NCBI GenBank assembly: GCA_965198725.1
Contig: CBDAPX010000002.1
Span: 868,001-932,000 of the forward strand
DNA length: 64,000 nucleotides
Direction: 5' to 3'
Source of the DNA: CBDAPX01 sp965198725
GTDB lineage: Bacteria; Pseudomonadota; Alphaproteobacteria; Rhodobacterales; Rhodobacteraceae
Part shown: piece after piece, positions 40,353 to 49,488 of the stretch
How positions within the stretch are numbered: position 1 is the first letter of the stretch
Layout: each line of letters begins with the position of its first letter
Made by a program: the position numbers and the translations under genes
Notes under the pieces: generated by a model
Seen by the model: the letters and a program-made list of their open reading frames with translations, nothing else
Databases searched by the model: none
Told to the model about the DNA's origin: nothing

Positions 40353-43268
40353 TTATTGATCTGCAAAGGCCGGGTCATCCTTGGTCGCCGGGATTGGTTC
40401 CCACGCCAGAGAATAATAATCGCCACGGTCACGCGCCCAGGGATCAAAGGCGTTGATCACCGGGTCCAGCTGGTGTTCCAGCGCGGGCAGGTTGCGCATC
40501 AGCACCCGTTTCAACGGCATGACCTGTTGCACGTGGCCGTTCACCTCGCCCTTTTCCATCTGCTTGTCCGGGCCGCTGTTCATCACCCAGTTGATGCCGA
40601 AATCGGTGTAATATTCCGGGCGGAAGCTGGAGGTGAAGAACCGATCGCTGAACAGGCGACGGGACGCGTTGATGATAAAGATCTGGAACTGCGTTTCCGA
40701 GATTGCAAAGCCATGCGGGCGCGTTGTTTCGGCCAGATAACCGACGATCGTGTCGAGGTCTTCGACATTGTCGACCTCGGTCCCGTTGGGAAAGCCCAGA
40801 CAGTCGTTTGGCATAACCTCTCCGGTCCCAAGCGGCCGCGCACGGCTGGCTTCGGTGCGGGGCAGGGACTGACTGTTGGAGATGATCTTGCTGCTGTCGC
40901 ACACATGGGTGCCGTAAACCTCGCGCAAAAGCCCTGCAAGCTTGCGCTGATCGGCCAGCTCAGCGGCCTGAGCGTCCGTCAACTTGTCGTCGGGTTCCAG
41001 CTTTATGAGGTGCTGACCGATGAAATCATCAAAGCTGGTGAGCTGTTTCAATCCGATCTGGCGGCGGAACTCGTTAAAGCGCGGAATGCCCCGTTCCCGG
41101 TCCCGGATGATGTCGAGCGCGATGACGTCAATCTCTTTGGTCGGGCCATCCGGGCGCGCAATCATTTCCAGGTTTTGAAGGAACTGCGGCTGGTTCTGCA
41201 ATGCCAGCGCCCCAAGGCGTTGCCGCCCCATGCTGAGCGCAAAGTTTTCCAGCCCGTGCTGGTGCATCACCGGCGTTGCCTTGTGACGGAAGGTGTCGAC
41301 GATGGGCAGGGTACCCTGGATCTCGTTCGGATAGCGGAAGTCGCGCATTTCAATGAGATCCGGCAACAGCGGATGCGGGCGATAGACGCTGATGAATTCC
41401 TCTGGGAAATTGAACGGAGAGCCGAAATGGTTCACTCCGCCGTTGGAATATTTAACGTCCGGCATGCTGCCTTCGACCCCGACGGTGCCCGAGCCGACAA
41501 TCCCAGTCCCGGAGGCCAGAACCGAATAGATCAGGTTGGCGTCCATCGGGTCTTCGGATTCGTGCAATTCCTCAATCACGCCTTCGACTATGCGCTTGAG
41601 GTCTGAATGACCGTACAAAAGCCCCTGCCAGTTGGAATACATCGCGGTGCGCAAGGGTTCGTTGTACAAAAGCTGGGTGGTCCATTCGATGGTATGGATC
41701 TTGGCGATCATCGCCGCGACCACCAAGCGGGCGACTTCGAACAACTCTTCGTCGGTCACCTGGCTGAACGATATTGCCGCGTTTGCATTCAGCGGGTCGC
41801 GCAAACCGCTGTCCGCATGTGGGGTTTTCACCGTCTGTGCGCGGAATGCGTCGACAAAGGCGTTATGCTCACGCGTAAAGAGGTTGTGGTAAAAGCTCAT
41901 CCCGATGGACCAGTTTTCGGGGAAGGCCACAGCCTCTTGTCCCGCCCATTTGGGATGGATGGGGTCGGCGTGGCAATCGGTGTCCCCGGCATCGCAGGAT
42001 TTGAAGATCGGCAGGTATCCGGCGCGGTCGCCTTGGGCTTCACGCTCTGGAATAGCGCTCAGCAACAGCTTGGCAGCATCGTTCGGGTCCCGCTTCATGC
42101 GTTCGCGCGAAACGTCGCTGTAGCCATAGATCTGGCTGGCATCCCACCACGCGGTGACGGTGTTGCGCGTGGTCTTGTAGGCGCGGTCAAGATAGGTTTT
42201 GCCGTTTGCTTCAAAGGTGCCGGGATCAGACGTCTCGGCATAGAGCGAGCCATATTCCTTCATCCCCGGCAGACAGCCCAAAGCGGTGGCGTCTTCCGCG
42301 CCCAGCGGTACCACTTGGTTGTCCACGCGGTGCTGGGCACAGCCCATTTCGATCGGGCGGGCGCTGTTATAGCCTTCGTTCAGATGGCTGAACCAGTCAT
42401 GGGTCATGAACTGAATCCAATAGGCCGCAAGCACGTTGAAGAACGGTGCCTTCTTGTAGTCACAGCTGGTGCCTTTGCCTTCTGCACAGGCTTCGGGATC
42501 GCTTTGTTCGCGGGCCAGCAGCTTGCGGCTGATGACCTGGGGATCGGGCGTTTCCATATTGATCCGACCGCCGTGACGGTTGGCGGCCAGTTCATTCTTT
42601 TCGAGACGCGGAAAGGTTTGGTCAAAGCTGGCGTTGCGCGCAAAGACCATTCCGGTCGACCCCATCGCGGGGTTTACCATGTCATTGCAAATACCAGTGA
42701 CGGTGCGGTGGCGGATCAACGCGCCCTGACAGACCTGTTGGTCCGCGTCCCCGCCAACAGCGGCGAATTCCGGGTGGTGCGGTTGAAGGCGCATTTCCGG
42801 CCAATGGGTCAGAATACGGCCATCACGCCCGTCGCGACCTTGTTGGTATTGCTGAAAGGTGTAGTTGTCGAACAGGTTGAACTTGATCAGCTCCACGCGC
42901 TGGCGTTCCAGATCCAACAACGCGCCATCGACGCCGCGCCCGTTGCGTTCCAGATGTTTGCCGATAACGGTCAGAGGCCGATAATTCCCGGATTTCGATG
43001 CGTCGTCGCCGGTGCCCCAGTAGTTGGTCCAGTCAACCCAAGGTGTGTCACGGAACGCGGCCATGTATTTGCCGCCACGGCATTCGCCAGTGTCCAGGCG
43101 CACCTTACCAAGGAAGCGATCCTGCTGTTCATCCGCCAGTCCGGGGATGCCACGCTCTGCCATCGTGATGCAATTGCGCGCCGTTCTGTCCGAAAGCATC
43201 CAGACGCCAAGTAAGATAAAGCCACCGACAATCACGGTGACAATCGCAGTGAATATCCATTTCAACAT
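40353..43268 (-). CDS. Membrane-anchored animal-type heme peroxidase (cyclooxygenase/peroxidasin family)
   Basis: 971 residues. An N-terminal anchor (WIFTAIVTVIVGGFILLGVW) precedes a long extracytoplasmic region. The heme peroxidase core has the distal histidine in IQFMTHDWFSH (His290), the motif MSFYHNLFTREHNAFVDAFR and the proximal histidine in IAKIHTIEWTTQLL (His525). The C-terminal third has several cysteines and a conserved NASRRLFSDRFF stretch. Relatives include cyclooxygenases, alpha-dioxygenases and bacterial peroxidasin-like proteins. It lies 33 bases upstream of the lipoxygenase-like gene, and the pairing suggests lipid peroxidation chemistry at the membrane. Confidence 0.85.
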   Translation of the reverse strand: MLKWIFTAIVTVIVGGFILLGVWMLSDRTARNCITMAERGIPGLADEQQDRFLGKVRLDTGECRGGKYMAAFRDTPWVDWTNYWGTGDDASKSGNYRPLTVIGKHLERNGRGVDGALLDLERQRVELIKFNLFDNYTFQQYQQGRDGRDGRILTHWPEMRLQPHHPEFAAVGGDADQQVCQGALIRHRTVTGICNDMVNPAMGSTGMVFARNASFDQTFPRLEKNELAANRHGGRINMETPDPQVISRKLLAREQSDPEACAEGKGTSCDYKKAPFFNVLAAYWIQFMTHDWFSHLNEGYNSARPIEMGCAQHRVDNQVVPLGAEDATALGCLPGMKEYGSLYAETSDPGTFEANGKTYLDRAYKTTRNTVTAWWDASQIYGYSDVSRERMKRDPNDAAKLLLSAIPEREAQGDRAGYLPIFKSCDAGDTDCHADPIHPKWAGQEAVAFPENWSIGMSFYHNLFTREHNAFVDAFRAQTVKTPHADSGLRDPLNANAAISFSQVTDEELFEVARLVVAAMIAKIHTIEWTTQLLYNEPLRTAMYSNWQGLLYGHSDLKRIVEGVIEELHESEDPMDANLIYSVLASGTGIVGSGTVGVEGSMPDVKYSNGGVNHFGSPFNFPEEFISVYRPHPLLPDLIEMRDFRYPNEIQGTLPIVDTFRHKATPVMHQHGLENFALSMGRQRLGALALQNQPQFLQNLEMIARPDGPTKEIDVIALDIIRDRERGIPRFNEFRRQIGLKQLTSFDDFIGQHLIKLEPDDKLTDAQAAELADQRKLAGLLREVYGTHVCDSSKIISNSQSLPRTEASRARPLGTGEVMPNDCLGFPNGTEVDNVEDLDTIVGYLAETTRPHGFAISETQFQIFIINASRRLFSDRFFTSSFRPEYYTDFGINWVMNSGPDKQMEKGEVNGHVQQVMPLKRVLMRNLPALEHQLDPVINAFDPWARDRGDYYSLAWEPIPATKDDPAFADQ

Positions 43269-43595
43269 GTCGCATTCCTCATGACCGTCTTCCGTTGCGA
43301 CACCCCACAGAATGGTCGCGTCGGGTTGCGGTTTGGGGCCCTGACCAGGTCAGAGCGGGATCTTCATTACAATTTGGCGTGGTCCCAAGCCGCCAAGAGT
43401 ACTTTCTCAAATTCTAGAAACGGTACGCGGGGTGCTTTGGAAAAGCAACGAACTTGTCGTGGGGTCAAGTCAATCGGCCGCAGCAACCCCTCGTTGAAGA
43501 CGCGGGATTGACGTAAGGGAATTGATCCTTAACCATTATGGAACCTGACGTTGGGTGAGATTCTCTTGCCCGCGCAAGGCAGAAAGGCGGGCCTG
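43269..43595. other. Divergent promoter region between the heme peroxidase and the unknown membrane protein
   Basis: About 327 bases without a supported gene. Both flanking genes point away from it, so promoters for both halves of the oxidative cluster must lie here. No operator or structured RNA was recognised. Confidence 0.55.
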
Positions 43596-44309
43596 ATGTC
43601 GAATGTCGCCGGCAAGTCGTATGCATTAAATGTTGTCACGCCTATGGCGCGACGACACTATTGGTTAAAGTCGTTAATTTTCATAGTGGTCCGGGCCTTC
43701 CCAGTTCTGTTGGCTGGGCTGCGCGGTTTGTCCATTATCCATTTTGCCCGCTGGGTTATGATCCGTCGCAAGGATTGGCCAAACCTGGGGCAAGGGCGAC
43801 AATGGGATCTATATTACAATTACACGATCTTCTGCAGCAACTTTAACGGGACATGGGATCAGTATATCGACTCGTTTTCCGACGGGATCCCGTACATGCT
43901 CGATTTGGCCTGGTACAAGGATTACCAGTACCCCAATTCAATCCCGATTGAGCGCTTCAAAAGATACATTCACCACAATCAGATCGATACAAACTATTAC
44001 TATAACGCAACGCCCGGCGCGTCTCAGCGAGACATCAAGGCGTGTTTGCGCGTCTGGCGGGCGGTGAAAGAACTGGAAGGCATTCACGCAACAGCCACAC
44101 CAGAGGAATTTGCGAAGGCGTATAACGCCAAATTCTGCGACGTTCAGAATAACCTTGGCTCTATGGGGGCCGCGCCAGTGGCGAGTATTCCAACCGAATT
44201 TGCGCACAGGAACCACGTCGGCATCGTCAGTCGCACGTGGCGAGAAGAAGAAGTTGATGAATTTGGCAGTCCCGAAGCAGAGGTAGGCTCAGCGCCGACA
44301 GGATATTGA
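43596..44309 (+). CDS. Unknown protein with one membrane segment, part of the oxidative cluster
   Basis: 237 residues from the ATG at 43596 (an upstream start at 43551 is possible). A hydrophobic segment (LKSLIFIVVRAFPVLLAGLR, about residues 24-43) precedes an aromatic-rich domain with the striking stretch YYNYTIFCSNFNGTWDQYID and then LAWYKDYQYPNSIP and NQIDTNYYYNATPGASQRDI. I do not recognise a named family. It precedes the next unknown gene by 24 bases and the DyP gene beyond, so it is an operon member that probably works with the peroxidases. Confidence 0.72.
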   Translation: MSNVAGKSYALNVVTPMARRHYWLKSLIFIVVRAFPVLLAGLRGLSIIHFARWVMIRRKDWPNLGQGRQWDLYYNYTIFCSNFNGTWDQYIDSFSDGIPYMLDLAWYKDYQYPNSIPIERFKRYIHHNQIDTNYYYNATPGASQRDIKACLRVWRAVKELEGIHATATPEEFAKAYNAKFCDVQNNLGSMGAAPVASIPTEFAHRNHVGIVSRTWREEEVDEFGSPEAEVGSAPTGY

Positions 44310-44333
44310 TTAAGACCCCGGAGGAGGGGAGCA

Positions 44334-45272
44334 ATGGCGAATTATGACGCCGGACATTATTTTTTGACCATGTTGATGCCTGTGCGAACGCAGGGTTTTG
44401 TCGAAAACGGCCAAGCCCGGCGGTCTCATTTGCAGGCTTTGCGCACTAAATTGGCGATGATGCCAACCGCGCGGCAGGACCCGCCGAGCGAACGCAGCAC
44501 TTTCAATAGCCCGTTTGCACGGATCGCAGGCACACATTTTGCGCATTTTTTCATCATCGACGGGCCGCGCTATAACGGGCGACGGCCGTCGAACGCGATC
44601 CTTGACCTGATCACCAACAAGCAACTGACGATCCCGCAAAAAGTGGACAAACTGAGCAACCCGTTTTTGGTGCTGGTGATAGATTTTGATGCCCGCGACG
44701 GATCAGAATCGTCGCTGCGGGCCTACACGGATTCCATGTGGGACTTTATGCAGCCGGAACTGGACATGCTGTTTTAGCATTGCCGGGGCTATGACAAGGT
44801 GACTGGCAAGGATGCGTTTTACAAATACGTGACCGATTGCCAGATCGAAACGACTATGCCGTTCAACGACTACTGGACCGAAATGCAGCCGCCGGGAAAA
44901 CGGGGCTGGACGCTTTTGGGGGCGATGTCGGTCTTTGTGATCATTGGCTTGATGCTCTGGCCGATTTGGATTGCGCCGATCAGCTGGTTGATCTGTGGCA
45001 TACTGGTGATGATGCTTCTTGTCGCGATCACGCTTGTCCTGCATTGGGGCACAACGCCGTTTCCCAAAGCGCCGGACAGTGATCTGCCCTCGGTGCTGAA
45101 GGCGATCTATGTCCAGCAAATGTTCGTGGGCTTTTCCATCGACCATCTGGGGGATGATGATCAGGCGCTCTATGACGGGTTTGGCGAGTTTCTCAAACAG
45201 CACCAACCCAGCGATCTGGAAGTTGAGAGCCAGCCTGCGGGCGTCTTGCGGTCGGATTGGAGAGGGTCATGA
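44334..45272 (+). pseudogene. Unknown membrane protein of the oxidative cluster, split by an in-frame TAG
   Basis: Two open stretches in the same frame (44334-44777 and 44778-45272) are separated only by the TAG at 44775-44777; the junction reads PELDMLF-stop-HCRGYDKVTGKDAF. Read through, it is a 312-residue protein: a soluble N-terminal part with FARIAGTHFAHFFIIDGPRY and LVLVIDFDARDG, and a hydrophobic pair in the second half (LLGAMSVFVIIGLMLWPIWI and SWLICGILVMMLLVAITLVL). A CAG to TAG change would explain the break. AGGAGGGG lies just before its ATG. The last codon overlaps the DyP start (ATGA). Confidence 0.78.
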
Positions 45273-46918
45273 GCAAACATCTCGACCTGCACGACATTCA
45301 GGGCAACATCGTTCGCGCCTATGGGCGGTTTGGATTTCCCCATGCGCGGTATTTCTTTTTCCATATCAAGGATGGTCTGATCGGGCGCGAGTTCATTCGC
45401 AAGCTGGAACCGCTGATCACAACGGCAGAACGTTGGGAAGGGGGACCGGACGATGACACCCAAGTTGGTGTGTCGCGCCCCAAGGTGACGATGAATATCG
45501 GCTTTTCGTGGCGTGGTCTGGACGCTCTGAACATCCCCACGGTGACCTTGGCGCAGATGCCGCGAGAGTTCATCGACGGGATGGGCAAGCGCGCCAGCAT
45601 TCTGCGCGACGAAGGGGTCAGCGGTCCGGCACATTGGGACAGGATCTGGCAGCACAGTCTGGTCGAACCGGACAAAGCCGTGCATATCTGGGTGTCGGTG
45701 GCCGCCCAGATGCTGCCCGATGGCAGCGCGGTGCCTGAGCTGGAAGAGCGCACCAACATGCTGCGTGATCTAGCCAAGGGCACGCGGGGTCGGGTTGTGC
45801 TGTTGGATGGTCACGGGCCGAAACACGCCGAATACCAAGAGGCCAGCGCAAATATGGTGCCCAACCCCGATGGCACCATGCGCCCCAGTCCCAAAGAGCA
45901 TTTCGGTTTCACCGACGGGATTGGTGACCCGATTTTTGAAGGGCAATTTGCCAAGCAAGCAGAGCGCAACCGTGTGCGGGGTCGGGGAAAGCTGATGCCC
46001 GATCAACGCTGGAAGCCGATTGCGACGGGTGAGTTCCTGTTAGGGCATGTGGACGAGTCCCAAGAGTTGCCGATCACAACGCAGCCGCCGCGGTTCATGC
46101 ATAACGGCACCTTCATGGCGTATCGCAAGCTGTATGAGGATGTGCCCACCTTTCACAAGTATATCGACGATCAGGCCAAGATTTATGCCCGTGTCATGGG
46201 CGTGCCCGAAGATGAGGCCAATATCACCTTGCGGGCCAAGATGGTCGGGCGTTGGCCAAATGGTGCGCCGTTGATGAATGTTCCGACCTATCAGGACATG
46301 TTGCAGTTTGAAAAAGACTGGGCCGATATCCCAATGATCATGGCCAAGGCCGGACAACGGACGCCCGAGGAAGAAGATCGGCTGCAAAAGTTCAAAAACC
46401 TGTTGATCGATTTCCGCTATCGCGATGATCAGACAGGCGCCAAATGCCCTATGACCGCTCATATCCGACGCGGCAACATGCGGGACATGCTTGATCCGCG
46501 CATGAAGTCCAAGAACCCCAAATACTGGGATGGTTCGGCCTTGACCAATCGGCGACGGATTTTGCGGCGCGGGTTGCCATATGGCTCATTTGATCCTGAC
46601 AACCCCGATCCGGACGGCAATCATGGGATCGTCTTCATCGCCGCTTGTGCGGATCTGAAGCGTCAGTTCGAGTTCGTTTTGCAGCAGTGGATCAACTGCG
46701 GAATGGATGTAAACGCGGGCAATGATACTTGCCCATTGATCGGTCCACATGCACCGAATGAAAAGTATATCATCCAGGCCGACAAAGAAACCGACGGGCG
46801 TCCCTATGTGATGAACGATATCCCGCAATTTGTGACCACCCGGGGGGGAGAGTATTTCTTTATCCCCAGCCTCACGACATTGCGCATGATCGCTGCGGGA
46901 ATGGTCGATCCAACCTAA
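45269..46918 (+). CDS. DyP-type heme peroxidase
   Basis: 549 residues from the ATG at 45269. The DyP signature GxxDG is seen in HFGFTDGIGDP (Asp near residue 212), the proximal heme histidine in CPMTAHIRRGNMRD, and the C-terminal TRGGEYFFIPSLTTL. DyP-like ferredoxin folds occur in both halves. No signal peptide is visible, so it is probably cytosolic or exported by another route. It is the last gene of the plus-strand unit with two unknown proteins, one of them now broken. It would reduce peroxides or oxidise phenols; its physiological substrate is unknown. Confidence 0.88.
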   Translation: MSKHLDLHDIQGNIVRAYGRFGFPHARYFFFHIKDGLIGREFIRKLEPLITTAERWEGGPDDDTQVGVSRPKVTMNIGFSWRGLDALNIPTVTLAQMPREFIDGMGKRASILRDEGVSGPAHWDRIWQHSLVEPDKAVHIWVSVAAQMLPDGSAVPELEERTNMLRDLAKGTRGRVVLLDGHGPKHAEYQEASANMVPNPDGTMRPSPKEHFGFTDGIGDPIFEGQFAKQAERNRVRGRGKLMPDQRWKPIATGEFLLGHVDESQELPITTQPPRFMHNGTFMAYRKLYEDVPTFHKYIDDQAKIYARVMGVPEDEANITLRAKMVGRWPNGAPLMNVPTYQDMLQFEKDWADIPMIMAKAGQRTPEEEDRLQKFKNLLIDFRYRDDQTGAKCPMTAHIRRGNMRDMLDPRMKSKNPKYWDGSALTNRRRILRRGLPYGSFDPDNPDPDGNHGIVFIAACADLKRQFEFVLQQWINCGMDVNAGNDTCPLIGPHAPNEKYIIQADKETDGRPYVMNDIPQFVTTRGGEYFFIPSLTTLRMIAAGMVDPT

Positions 46919-46986
46919 AGCGGGCTTCCCGTGCTTTGACAAATGGCGTAAAATTGCCTATATTTTGCCAAAAGGCAGGATGCGTC

Positions 46987-47397
46987 ATGTTGCAAACCCT
47001 TCAAAACACCCAAGCCGCGCCGGATATGCGTGAGATTACCGCCGAAGAGGCGGGTGCTTTGGCGCGGGCGACGGTACGGCTTTTTGAGCATTGGGATCTG
47101 ACGGATCCGCAAGCGACCGAGCTTTTGGGGGATATGGGGGCCAGGACTTGGGCCCGGTGGAAGGCTGGCGACATTGGTCGGATCAACCGTGATCTGGCAA
47201 CCCGAATGTCGATCCTCATGGGGATACACAAGGGCCTGCGATATCTCTTTACCGATGCAGAGCGCGGCTATGCCTGGATCAAAAAGCCGAACGAAGCGTT
47301 CGGTGGGCCATCCGCCCTCGACATCATGTTGGGCGGGTCGATCTTTGATCTTCAGCGCATCCGCGTGTACCTGGATGCAGAGCGCGGCGGTTGGTGA
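46987..47397 (+). CDS. Xre/MbcA/ParS-type antitoxin of a RES toxin pair
   Basis: 136 residues from the ATG at 46987 with GGCAGGA upstream. An N-terminal helix-turn-helix-like part (LFEHWDLTDPQATELLGDMG, then ARTWARWKAGD) and a C-terminal toxin-binding domain of the DUF2384 type (LMGIHKGLRYLFTDAERGYA, WIKKPNEAFGGPSALDIML). Such antitoxins cap RES toxins and repress their own promoter. It overlaps the toxin gene by GTGA. Confidence 0.88.
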   Translation: MLQTLQNTQAAPDMREITAEEAGALARATVRLFEHWDLTDPQATELLGDMGARTWARWKAGDIGRINRDLATRMSILMGIHKGLRYLFTDAERGYAWIKKPNEAFGGPSALDIMLGGSIFDLQRIRVYLDAERGGW

Positions 47398-48092
47398 TCG
47401 CGGACCTGCCTATCGCGCGGTTTGTCTGGCTCGAGACTCATCGCATCATTCGGTCGATCCATCCGCCCATTGATCTCTTCGAAGATCTGGCCGAACCGCA
47501 GGATTGGGAGGCTTTGGCATCGGCTGAGGCCAAAACGAACCCCCGTGTCATCGACAGCATTGGCAATCTCGGGCTGGTCCCGGTGGACCGCCGTGTTGGT
47601 GGACCGGGGGCCAGTTATCTGATGGCTCCGTTTGTGCATGTCTCTGCCGACCGTCCGGGGCGGTTCACCGATGGCACTTATGGCGTCTATTCCGCCGGCG
47701 ACAGCGAAGAAGTGGCCCTGCGCGAAGTTGCCTATCACCACGGCCGGCTGATGCGCTGCACCGATGAGGCACCCGGATGGACCTCGCAGTTTCGCCGTTT
47801 GGTTGGTCATTTGAATGCCAAGCTACACGACGTGTCCGGTGTCGCTGGCGTTGACGACCCATTGGATTGGACAGTTGGGCAGGCGCTGGGCCGGGAATTA
47901 CGCAAGACGGGGTCAAACGGAGTCGTGTACCCCAGCGTGCGCTGTCCGGGTGGCACCTGTATCGGGGTGTTCTGGCCAGATGTCTTGGCTCCGCCTCCAA
48001 AACAGGCCAGCCATTACGACTTTCATTGGGACGGGACATCCGTCGATCGGGTCCGGCGCCGCGATGATGGCACCATCTTTCTCTTGGCGTGA
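47394..48092 (+). CDS. RES-domain toxin
   Basis: 232 residues from a GTG at 47394 that overlaps the antitoxin stop. The RES family motifs are present: RPGRFTDGTYGVYSAGDSEE with the Arg and Tyr of the active site, a central VALREVAYHHGRLMR, and a later serine motif region with NGVVYPSVRCPGGTCIGVFW. Characterised RES toxins degrade or phosphorolyse NAD+. A hairpin without a T run (about 48094-48124) separates it from the convergent pcaG. Confidence 0.88.
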   Translation: MIADLPIARFVWLETHRIIRSIHPPIDLFEDLAEPQDWEALASAEAKTNPRVIDSIGNLGLVPVDRRVGGPGASYLMAPFVHVSADRPGRFTDGTYGVYSAGDSEEVALREVAYHHGRLMRCTDEAPGWTSQFRRLVGHLNAKLHDVSGVAGVDDPLDWTVGQALGRELRKTGSNGVVYPSVRCPGGTCIGVFWPDVLAPPPKQASHYDFHWDGTSVDRVRRRDDGTIFLLA

Positions 48093-48128
48093 TTGGCGGA
48101 CGGGTGAAACACCGCCCGCCAACCGAAA

Positions 48129-48746
48129 CTACATGTCCAGAAAAACGGTTTCGTTTTCGCCCTGCAACACGATGTCGAATCGGTACGCGCCTTCTGCCGT
48201 TTTCTTGGCAATCAACGTTGGCACCCGCAGTTTCTGTTCGATCCGTGTCAGGATCGGATCAACCGCGTTTGCGTCTTCTTCATCGTCGAAATAGCACCGT
48301 GTGTGCAGGCCAATGTTGATCCCACGCGCCACGATCCAGAACGTGATGTGCGGGGCTTGCATTCTGCCATCGATGAAGGGAACCGCACCGGGCTTGACCG
48401 TCTCAAAGGTGAAGGTGCCGGTTTCCATGTCTGTCGGGCTGCGCCCCCATCCGGTAAAGTTCGGATCGGGCACGCCGCGGGTTTCACCGGGGCTGTTGAA
48501 AAGGCCGGCATGGTCGGCCTGCCATATCTCCAGCAGGGCGTCGCGCAGCGGCGTGCCGGTGCCGTCAAAGACCTGACCGGTTACAGTGATCTCTTGACCC
48601 TGCACCGGGCCGGTTTTCATGCTGTTGCCCAGATCCTCGGCATAGACACCTGTGATCCCTGTAAAGTTCGGGGTGCAGCCGATATGGACATAAGGACCCG
48701 CCGTCTGGGATGGGGATTCTTTTAGATATTCAAGCGGTTGGACCAT
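48129..48746 (-). CDS. pcaG: Protocatechuate 3,4-dioxygenase alpha subunit
   Basis: 205 residues. Together with PcaH it forms the non-heme Fe(III) intradiol dioxygenase that opens protocatechuate to beta-carboxymuconate. Segments ESPSQTAGPYVHIGCTPNF, LLEIWQADHAGLFNS and APHITFWIVARGINIGLHTR match the alpha subunit, which lacks the iron ligands. It starts one base after the pcaH stop; the open frame to 48827 belongs to pcaH in another frame. Confidence 0.95.
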   Translation of the reverse strand: MVQPLEYLKESPSQTAGPYVHIGCTPNFTGITGVYAEDLGNSMKTGPVQGQEITVTGQVFDGTGTPLRDALLEIWQADHAGLFNSPGETRGVPDPNFTGWGRSPTDMETGTFTFETVKPGAVPFIDGRMQAPHITFWIVARGINIGLHTRCYFDDEEDANAVDPILTRIEQKLRVPTLIAKKTAEGAYRFDIVLQGENETVFLDM

Positions 48747-48747
48747 C

Positions 48748-49488
48748 TTACATGCCCTCCATACGGTTTTCAAAGACGGTTTGCCGCCGTCCGCGCAGCA
48801 CGATATCGAACTTGTAGGCGCGGGCATCCATTGGCACCGTGCGCAACATATCCAAAGGCGCCACCAAACGTTCGATGGCTTCTTTCGACGGGATCGATCC
48901 CACGATGGGACAAATCCAGATCAAAGGATCGCCTTCGAAATACATCTGGGTGATCAGACGCTGGGCAAAGCCGCTGCCAAAGACCGAGAAATGAATGTGC
49001 GCTGGACGCCAGTCATTCATGCCGTTGGGCCACGGATAGGGGCCGGGCATTACGGTGCGGAACTCATAGTTGCCGTCGTCATCAGTCACACAGCGCCCGC
49101 AGCCGCCGAAATTCGGGTCAAGCGGTGCCAGATAGCTTTCTTTCTTGTGCCGGTACCGCCCGCCAGCATTGGCCTGCCAAACCTCGACCAGCGCGCCGGG
49201 CACGCCGCGTCCGGTTTCGTCGACAACGCGCCCGTAGACGATGATGCGCGGACCAATGGCGCTTTCCCCGGCTTGGGCAAAGTTCAGCGTCATGTCATTG
49301 TCGAGCGGTCCCAGCACGTTATGACCAAAGACCGGTCCGGTCTCTTCGCCCAGGCTGGTCGGCATCGACAGCAACGCTTGCTTTGGCGAGCGTGGAACCG
49401 ACGTCTTATAGGGCGGGTGATGGGCGGGCGGATGCCATCCGCGGTCCCGCACCATGAAGCCGCCGGATTTCGGGGGTTGATTGGTCAT
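48748..49488 (-). CDS. pcaH: Protocatechuate 3,4-dioxygenase beta subunit
   Basis: 246 residues, the iron-binding subunit. The expected ligands are visible in the family context: a Tyr in GRYRHKKESYLAPLDPNFGG, the Tyr of PGPYPWPNGMNDWRPAHIHF and the two His of the same stretch. It overlaps the pcaC stop by ATGA and is followed by pcaG. Confidence 0.96.
   Translation of the reverse strand: MTNQPPKSGGFMVRDRGWHPPAHHPPYKTSVPRSPKQALLSMPTSLGEETGPVFGHNVLGPLDNDMTLNFAQAGESAIGPRIIVYGRVVDETGRGVPGALVEVWQANAGGRYRHKKESYLAPLDPNFGGCGRCVTDDDGNYEFRTVMPGPYPWPNGMNDWRPAHIHFSVFGSGFAQRLITQMYFEGDPLIWICPIVGSIPSKEAIERLVAPLDMLRTVPMDARAYKFDIVLRGRRQTVFENRMEGM

Noticed and set aside
40356..43214. Two very long plus-strand open frames, end to end (416 and 535 codons), opposite the heme peroxidase
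   Set aside because: They are antisense to a protein with clear heme peroxidase motifs. Long antisense frames arise from the codon bias of G/C-rich genes, and their translation shows no family features.
17915..45272. Recoding of TAG or TAA to glutamine in this organism
   Set aside because: TAG is the normal stop of the TetR gene (4974) and of the RidA gene (57981), and most genes end in ordinary stops without conserved sequence after them. Point mutation, error or decay is simpler.
48094..48124. Inverted repeat between the RES toxin and pcaG as a bidirectional terminator
   Set aside because: The stem is G/C-rich but imperfect, and no T run follows in either direction, so it was not listed as a terminator.
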